A stretch of DNA of 64,000 bases from Dactylonectria macrodidyma. Lineage: Eukaryota > Ascomycota > Sordariomycetes > Hypocreales > Nectriaceae. Numbering within the stretch: position 1 is the stretch's first letter; every line of letters begins with the position of its first letter. A model generated the notes under the pieces. That model was not told where the DNA came from. It saw nothing but the letters and a program-made list of their open reading frames with translations, and made no database searches. Below are positions 56,707 to 64,000 of the stretch, one piece after another. A program made the translations under genes and the position numbers. The stretch lies in the NCBI GenBank assembly GCA_020744425.1, contig JAGMUV010000001.1, positions 1,364,001 through 1,428,000 of the forward strand, read 5' to 3'.

Positions 56707-56725
56707 TTTTTTTTTTTTTTTTTTT
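56707..56725. repeat. T19 homopolymer
   Basis: Nineteen consecutive T residues lie in non-coding sequence. Confidence 0.97.
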
Positions 56726-57562
56726 GGCTCTCTGCCTTTGGCCTTGGTCTTGGTCAAGAGAGGATAGGGGAGGGGCAGATGAGGGGCATGCAACTAGACA
56801 TGAAGATGTGGTGCCGATGACGATGAGGGGCGAAATCAACGAGACCCAGTTTTTTGAGAGCAATTCTGGCCCGAAAAGAAGCAGAATAATCCAAACGGGA
56901 TTGCGAAATCCCCACCCAGCAACTTGGGTTTCGTGTCACGGGATATCATAGGCCAACTTTGTATCCAACACTTGCACTCGCCGGAACAAAGCATATTGCC
57001 ATTGAGCCTTGGGGCAAAGGCAGAACGAGGCAATGGCAATGCGCGGGCCCTCAATTAGGGTTTCTCATTCGAGATGGATGAGATATTTGTCCAAGAGAGG
57101 AGTCAGTTAGTCAGTCAATCAACTTGATGATCGCAACCTCAACCGGACCGGACTTCGTCAAGGTTCCGAATCCCTCTAGAAGAACACCACGCCACCAGCG
57201 CTTCATTCCAGGCCTCCTTGATGGGTCGTTGATGGGCGTGGCAACGAGACCAGCTCGGCGATCGACCCAAATTGCCCCCTCTTCCAGGTATCCTCTTCCA
57301 GGTATCCAGCAAAAGTTGACGCCGGTGGATTGTCGATAACTAAGATGGGTTTCCCTGCTTCCTGGATGCAGGTCGCGGAAGCGCCCGCCCTTACCAGGGA
57401 TACAACCACAATTGTTAACCCAATAATACAACCGCCGTGTCTCAGGTGGCAACTGGCACAAGTGGATAACGGAATGGACTGCACGACAGACGGGCTCTCT
57501 TCGAGAAAAGCACATAGCCACGGATAAAGGCCCAAGGGGGGGAATACACCACACACCACAAA

Positions 57563-57722
57563 GCATTAGTATACTTTGTGCCCTTAGTATTAAGTAAGCA
57601 AATTCAATATAAAATGCTAATTTATATCTATATTGAGTTCACTTTATAATCCTTTTTATAAACATTTTATATCCTAATTTTATTATAATTTCGCTATTGT
57701 TATTTGCTTATTCTTTAATAGC
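57563..57722. other. AT-rich island with short inverted repeat
   Basis: Bases 57601-57720 contain only 19 G or C (16%), in a region otherwise around 50% GC or more. The edges are abrupt. An 8-bp inverted repeat TCAATATA (57604-57611) / TATATTGA (57629-57636) lies inside. It could be an inserted mitochondrial fragment, a relic of a mutated transposon, or an AT-rich regulatory or matrix-attachment stretch. The sequence alone does not decide. Confidence 0.7.
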
Positions 57723-59177
57723 TGTTCATGTGTGCGGTGTTTTCCTTCCCCAGGAGGGGCCTTACCCCTTGAAGAGTCAGTGCCTGGATCACCCTGGTTG
57801 TTAACACAGACCGTCACCGATAATCGACGCCCAGGCCCTCAATATCAGATCGGGGGGCATGGACCTCGCCTGTTTTCTGATAGCCGATCTCAACGCTCCC
57901 TAGCCCCGTCAACTATGATTCGGGGGACGTGCCCTCATGACATGCATCGGCTTTACCTCGTTGTCCCCCGAGTGTTAGATTTCGTGAATGGCGGACGCGA
58001 CTTGACATCCCTCATTGGAGAACAACAGACGGTGAAGCTTCCATTGGCTACCATCACTTCGAAAGTGCTACGTATAGTCGAGGCGCGAGGCCTGCTTGGC
58101 CTTGCAAGACTGTTGGAGGGGTTGAAACGAGTAACCCGCAATTAATTGGATAATTATTGCGGCAACGCCAATTTGGCAACAAAGAGTTGTCGTTCGTCAG
58201 CCACCCGGAATTGGTCGTCGACCGTTGCAGGGCCCCAGTTATTAACGGTGCCGCCCGAATTGCGGTGGACACCCTCACACACGACAGCTCCTCCACACGT
58301 CACGACCACGACAACCGCAACCGCAACCCTTTGCGTGTCTAAATGCGCCCTGGGCGAGGAGGTTCTGCTGCAGAGCTCCTCTGCGGACCTTTAAGGTCCG
58401 TCTCGCCTCGTCTCGAACCTATCCTGCGGCGGCGGCCATCACGGACGCGGCCATTACGGACGCGGCCATCCCGCCCCATGTCTCGGCTACCTCTACTGCC
58501 CGTCCAAGCCACCATCGGGAACCCGTTCTACATCTAAACGTGTGTGTACGCACATAGCACGATCATGACCCCCTCCTCTCTTTTCCCCCTCCTTCTGGAC
58601 TATTTCCTCCGCGTCTGGTAGGCCGCCGGAAATGTGTGTAGATGCTGTATGTATGTACGTGAGCACAGGACCTGGTCGCCTGAAATGCGGCCACAAGTCC
58701 TGGGCGGGGGTCGGACATGGTGGGTAGCCATACACGGTCCGGGCCTGCGGGCATCAAAGCCAGCCCTCACGCACCAGACGCATTTTCAACCTGTACAATA
58801 CGAAGCCCTCTGCCAGCGAAGCGGTCTGCGGTCTGCTCAATGCAGCCTGCGCTGGGTTAGGTCTGTCGACGACAAAGCCCACCGCCCGGCCGGCACCCCG
58901 GTGCGTCACGGCTTCGTCATGCGGCCTGGTCCAGAACGGGGAGCTAATCAAGCCCTATTCTCGACTGCCGGCTGCTCCCTTGGCAGAGCGGCGTCCACTT
59001 TGAATCCTTTGCAGCAGCAAAAGCAAATCCTGGCTTCGAAGGGTCCATAGCGGCCATGACAACAGGTGGACGATATCCTCACCTGCTCGGCGAGCCCAGG
59101 GTCCCCCTCGTCTCTGGCCTGGCTGCCGGGTGCCCAGCCATGGACTCCGAGATGATGTGCAGACCTGGCAACTGCGT

Positions 59178-59222
59178 GCTGCATCGCTGCATTGCTGCAT
59201 TGCTGCATTGCTGCATTGCTGC
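59178..59222. repeat. Octamer tandem repeat (GCTGCATT) x5.6
   Basis: One GCTGCATC unit is followed by four exact GCTGCATT units and a partial copy, in non-coding sequence. Confidence 0.96.
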
Positions 59223-59978
59223 GCTTGTGCGGCGTGGGATCATCACTCCCCAACCTCCTCCTCGCCTTTGCTCCGTCCCATGTCTCCAACAAGTTGTGTG
59301 CGTATATCGTACTTGCATCCATTGCCATCCTTGCCCCTCCGGACGATGTGCTGGCTCACACCCCATGCCCGTTGACGACATGGCGCCACAGGACCGCAGT
59401 CCAGATTGGCGAATGCCTTTCCATCCCTCCCTTGCGGCCACCGCCTTCCGGCGAACCATCCAGGCGACCCATCGGCCGGAAAGGTCTCTCGTGGACAAAC
59501 CCGTGCTGACCCACGCGGCGGCACACACACTTCAAAGTTCAAAGCTCACTGATGCATGCATTCGGCGGCGACTTCTGGTTGGACGCACCGGGGCACTGTA
59601 TCTTGGTATTCAAAGAGGGTACGCTGCAATCTACCTAGCCTGTCCTACCTCGACGATGCAGATGTCATGTCGTATTGTCCACCGACAGGTTACATGTGGC
59701 CCGGCCCATCCTTGAACCATCTATGCAAAGGCACAGTATCAAGCAGTTCCTGCCACGGCTCAGAGTTGATCCGAATACTCGAAATCAGACCTCGCTCCAT
59801 CCGTCCAGTTCCTGGTGCGTGGAGGGTTTGGGTTTGTACCGACTATAATGCATTACCATTGTATATGTGTCCCGACACGTGACAGTTGCTCTCAGCGTCA
59901 TTCTCATGCTCGTGTGAATAGCATTCTCCGCAACCTCGGTCAAATTCAGGGGAAACCATATAGCACAACCCTCAACAG

Positions 59979-61816
59979 TTAGAATCCACTCTTGGTCGCA
60001 AAGTACGACTGAATCTCCTCCACCTTGTGCTGTGGCATCACGTAGACAGGGTGTACCGTGCAGACGCGGTCCTCTTCATCAAAGATCTGCTCGCCTTCCA
60101 TGTAAGGTGACACGGTCCAGGAGTCTCCCGCCAAAATTGACTCGTGGGCACGAGTATCGACTAGGTCCCACTTGTGTTGCGCCGAGCTCAGTCCAGAGAG
60201 GACATAGCAGGTATGGTAGGCATCCGAGTACCTGGGAGGTATTCGTATCAGTACTCCTCGACGCTCGACAACCGGGGGGGTGGGTTTTGTGTGTGGATGG
60301 GTGGAGGGGAGTTCATACTTGCTCGGTTTGTCCCTCATACCACCCCTTCTAGACTGATCTTGACAACACGAAAGGATGTAGCGGATCAAGCCGTCCCGGC
60401 TGAAGAGGCTGTCAATGGCATGCGGAAGCGGGTGGTCTCCAGGGTCGGTCACCGCCCCTCTTGGCCCGTTGATGGCGGCCTCGATCAGGGGCCAACAACC
60501 TCCGACCCAGTGGCTGTAACAGCCATCAACGAGTTTGTTAGTGCGACCTGAGAAACCACCCTCGGGAGCATATTGGCGGGAGGACAGCCAGGAGATAAGC
60601 AGTGGAACATCAAGGTAGCTTTGGCGATCGGGGACGGAGTCAGCATGCATTGCTTTCATGTCGCCTCTTCAGTGGATGGCATCGTGGAGCAAGGACTCAC
60701 CGCGGGATGGCTCGATGTGGAGAATCGATAATGGAGAGGCATCCGAGAGCACAAAACGCATATGCACCGTGTGCTTCGACGCCCGGCTTTGCCGACACGC
60801 CTCCCTCGTAGGTTTGGCCTTATTGGTGAGCGATCAGAGAGCGGGAACGACTTTTGGGTCTTGTGCATCACCTACATCTGCGCACGTACTCGGCCAGGCC
60901 AGTGAACAGGCCAGTGTGGCCAGCGGAACATGCAGGCGAGTCCGGTGACAAGTCGAGGGGGAGGTTGAGCAGCGAGATGATGACGGACGCACAGTAGGCC
61001 CCCCTACATGATATTGGTCAGGGATGGGGGAACTGCGGAGGGGAGGGGAGGGGAGGGAGGGATGAACGGATGGAGGCGGTTAGGGAGGGCCACGACATAC
61101 CTGACATCTTCTTCGCCCCCGAGTGCCATCTGGAACCCTCCATCGGGTTGCTTGAGGGAGGACAGCCATCGCCACATGGCCCGGCGGTCGACGACGTCGT
61201 AGGCCTCCTGCCCGCCGACCAAGGTCAGTGACAGTACAGTCGCATAGGTGGTGGCAAGATGCGAAGTCTGGCCGAAGCCGCCGGCAAAACCGCCCTGGGC
61301 GTTCTGCATGGGCCGGACCGTCTCGATGAGTCTCTCGCGGTATGGGGCCACATCCTCGCCCAGAAGGCTCAGCCCAGCGAGGCACCAGTAGAAGAACCAC
61401 GGCCGACTAGGGTCGGCGGCCGTGAACGCCCCAGGCAGCTTGCCCAGCTGCTTGTGCAGGAAGCTGATGTGGCGGTCGCGGTCCAGATGGGGCAGGCCGT
61501 GGGCGTTGCACTCCCTATGCTGGTAACCGGTCAGAAAGGGCATGCATTCGTCAACGGTTCCCTCCTGGAGCTGCGACGAAATCGTCTCGAGGACGTCGCG
61601 GATTGGGGGCTCTGAAGTAAAGAGACTCGGGATCGAGTACTCGGGAGCGTCGCTGCCCACTTGGGAGGACGAAGCACTCATCGTGCGGGCTGCAGCAGCC
61701 ATCCTGGTGCTGCTGCTCGTGTTGGTGTTGCGGTTACTGGTGCTGCCACTACCGTTGCTGCTGTGTCGAAAGACAGTTCGAGGACGAGGTCGAGTTAGAC
61801 GCGCTCGAGATCTCAT
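59979..61816 (-). CDS. RAM1: Protein farnesyltransferase beta subunit
   Basis: With the alpha subunit it attaches farnesyl to the Cys of C-terminal CaaX motifs of Ras, mating pheromone and other proteins. Exons are 61816-61101, 61003-60876, 60818-60701, 60618-60319 and 60231-59979. The introns are 97, 57, 82 and 87 nt, and two have AAG acceptors. The product is 504 aa. Repeats of the alpha-alpha barrel are seen: RPWFFYWCLAGLSLL, QNAQGGFAGGFGQTSHLATT, LKQPDGGFQMALGG, YEGGVSAKPGVEAHGAYAFC and APEGGFSGRTNKLVDGCYSHW. The zinc ligands are Asp352 and Cys354 (LVDGCYSHW) and His427 (DAYHTCYVL), the last completed across the final junction. The first ATG adds about 45 basic and Ser/Asn-rich residues before MAAAARTMSASSS; an internal start is possible. 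Confidence 0.95.
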
Positions 61817-64000
61817 CACGCAACTGGTGGGCTGCCCGGCGCTTTAATATCGACTTGAAAGCGAGATCCCCTCATCTCCGTTGATATTGTTCTCCAAGCC
61901 ATCGCGGGGCTTTCATCGATGTACACTCACCCCACAATAGCAAACGGACGTTGTCGCGTGGGCATGGTTCGTCGGGTCTTTGTCGGTTAGCATTTTCAGC
62001 AACGACATCCCAATGGCCATCAACTTCGCAGGCACCACGCCGCGGTCCGGGTGACGATGATCGGAACGAGGCTCCCGATTCTTTGTTCTTGTATCATTTC
62101 TCATCATTCATTAATTAGATGTGGCTGTCGTGCACGAGATATCACAGCCCACGTGGTCCGAGCATCAACTAAGATACTGCCATTGCTGATGGTGATACTA
62201 CCCTATATTCCAGGTCTAAATCTGCTAAAGAATGCGACACAAGACAAACTCGATATCAATAAACGAAAAAAGATGGCTTCTTGTTCTTGGACATGTTTGT
62301 CTCCAGAAATCGAATAATCATCGAATAGTCAGCAAGAGTAAGTCTGATATTGTGGGAGCAAACAAGCTAACGACCGCTTAAGTTGAATGATATAGCTCAC
62401 TCGAGTTTTATCGATTTCACCATTAGTTAATAACTCTAACCCTCCATTTGAGGATCAGTAGCTCCTCTGGGCTCACCAAACAAGAATATTTCCAGAATCA
62501 ATATACATCAACAGAGCCTTGACTTTCAAAATGTGAGGAGCTCATCCAGCGTCATCACTTAACATGTCTGTCGTCGTCCTTAAAAAATGATATTTCTTGG
62601 GGCTAGCCACAGCTAGGTTCATCCTTTAACTCCTCAGCACTCCCTCGAATCTGTGGATGTGGATTGTGTGCTAGTCAAATGACGCGAACCATTGTTTGAT
62701 GGCCTTTCACATCTGGGATTGTACCTGTATGCTCGTCGGCCTTGACGGAGCAGAGCAATATGACTCAACCAGTCTTAGGCGTAAACCCCCACGTGCAACA
62801 TCGCACCCCAAACGTTAAGGCCAATGTTTTCGATGCGGAGGGAAAGGTGACGTAGTCTTAGTTCGAGATGGGACGAAGTTTTCTCAACAGGACTCGTGGC
62901 TTGTTTTACATATGGCAAACCTGCGATTCCATTAGCCGGACCTATGTGACTTGATGTTGCTGGTAAGCGCAACGAACGTCCCCGCAACTTAGACCAATAT
63001 TGAACCCTATTCTCCTCCATCTTAACGGCGGTACTGTCTGTTACTTCTCATGCATACCTTTTGGATGCACGTGTTTAAGAAAGCTGAGAGCCATATGTGT
63101 AGTTACCTTTGACCTGCTTGGTTCTGCTCCTCGTCTCATGTTTGCTTCTTTTCACGTCGAGTCACCGGGTGGAACCACTGCATCGCCTATTGCGCTCACC
63201 GTAGGTTGAGATGAATTTTGCAACCCCTTCTCCAGATTGATGGATTGTAAAGGACAAACTATACTTGCTCGAACACAAGTGTGTTCAATGTTGGCCTCGC
63301 TATGACTCGCCGTAGGGGCTGTTACTGCAGAGTGATGAGAAAATCGAGGTTCGGCACGGCACCCCTCATTTCAAACTGAAACTATTTATCATTATGACAG
63401 CATGGTTCGGAGACGAATCGTGATAATGCATCCTGCTATTTCCGACTGACATGGATTCAAAAGCATCTGTTCTACAGTGACCGTATCCCAAGCACAGCAT
63501 ATTATTTAAACTGTAGGACCAATTGAATTCTCAGCGCCCCTATCTACTGATACGCTTGCATGGTTATGGTGCACGCTGACAGTGTTTAGCTTACATCATG
63601 TTGAGGGCAGTATGATTACTACTGTGAGACGGACAAAGTCTTGACTATCCTCCTGTGATTTTAGGTTCATGGCTGATGTCGGATTAGAGCATAATGATAG
63701 ACACGCTAGGCACAGATGATCCCATACCTTTTTTTTATATTCCGTGAACTCATAAAATAGCTACCACAAGGTAGGCAGGCTAGGTACCCTTGTGCTCTAT
63801 CTCTACAAGCAAAATGCTTATCCGACTTGTCTAGTTTCTGACACTTTGCACGCCAATGTACTTGGCTTTTTGGACGACCACGGTGTTAAAGGTCCCCGAC
63901 AACGAGTGTAGGACACGGCAAGGGATCCAATCATTCCGCCCCGTCCCAAAATAGAGAAATCCTTGCGCAGCGACTCTTTTACCCAAAGCCTTCGACTGTC
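61817..64000. other. 2.2 kb gene-free region to the window end
   Basis: It begins with the farnesyltransferase promoter. The rest is of mixed composition, AT-rich in places (62300-62600), with short overlapping frames and no recognised gene, repeat or RNA. Confidence 0.4.

Larger units (their letters stand above)
52682..59978. other. 7.3 kb gene-free region
   Basis: No gene could be supported. The many open frames are short, overlapping and low in family content. It contains GC-rich blocks, homopolymer and octamer repeats, and a sharply AT-rich island (listed separately). A 15-mer direct repeat (around ACGGACGCGGCCAT) lies at about 58439-58480. Confidence 0.4.

Noticed and set aside
57732..58145. 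137-codon plus-strand frame next to the AT island
   Set aside because: Its end (VVPRVLDFVNGGRDLTSLIGE) looks protein-like, but no domain or partner exon could be supported.
1..64000. CRISPR arrays, bacterial operons, ribosome binding sites or Rho-independent terminators
   Set aside because: The window is eukaryotic nuclear DNA with spliced genes. The tandem repeats present have no spacer structure.

Overview
The window reads as nuclear DNA of a filamentous ascomycete (Pezizomycotina, probably Sordariomycetes). The genes are interrupted by short GT-AG introns, mostly 50-150 nt, with GTAAGT/GTACGT-type donors and CTAAC-like branch sites. Codon use favours G or C at third positions. The families are typical of that group: a hybrid histidine kinase, a multi-PAM2 coiled-coil protein, an Sfp-type phosphopantetheinyl transferase and a tail-anchored hexokinase. 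The species cannot be named from the sequence alone.

Layout. 1-6.7 kb: the 3' part of a very large coiled-coil protein with several PAM2 (poly(A)-binding-protein-binding) motifs. 7.4-12.9 kb: secretory and organelle housekeeping genes (SRP receptor alpha, Yif1, an Mpv17/PMP22 protein). 13.4-14.8 kb: a Cys-rich fungal gene broken by two in-frame TAG codons. 18-22 kb: a PAS/GAF hybrid histidine kinase behind a 3.2 kb gene-free stretch. 23-26.7 kb: a dienelactone hydrolase, a decayed or partial DEDDh exonuclease domain (Gfd2/YDR514C-like), and the phosphopantetheinyl transferase. 28.7-35.5 kb: an orphan Asp-rich protein, signal peptide peptidase, a PPIL1-type cyclophilin and an Sgf11-like SAGA zinc-finger protein. 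37-40.3 kb: a Naa50-like acetyltransferase with a PCNA-binding motif, convergent with a hexokinase that ends in a membrane anchor. 46.3-47.7 kb: GDP-mannose pyrophosphorylase. 51.8-52.7 kb: a small double-stranded-RNA-binding-like protein. 60-61.8 kb: protein farnesyltransferase beta. Between these lie long stretches (about 40.3-46.3, 47.7-51.8, 52.7-60 and 61.8-64 kb) in which no gene could be supported.

Most genes are independent housekeeping units rather than a pathway cluster. A loose secretory and membrane theme is visible: SRP receptor, Yif1, signal peptide peptidase, GDP-mannose synthesis for glycosylation and wall, and farnesylation. Loose co-location of this kind is common in fungi and is not evidence of a cluster. 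The most unusual items are the multi-PAM2 coiled-coil protein, which resembles the endosomal mRNA-transport protein Upa2 of Ustilago; the PIP-box/Naa50 fusion; the tail-anchored hexokinase; two tRNA-like Pol III-type relics; and two gene relics whose stop codons fit C-to-T changes at CpA, the pattern made by repeat-induced point mutation.
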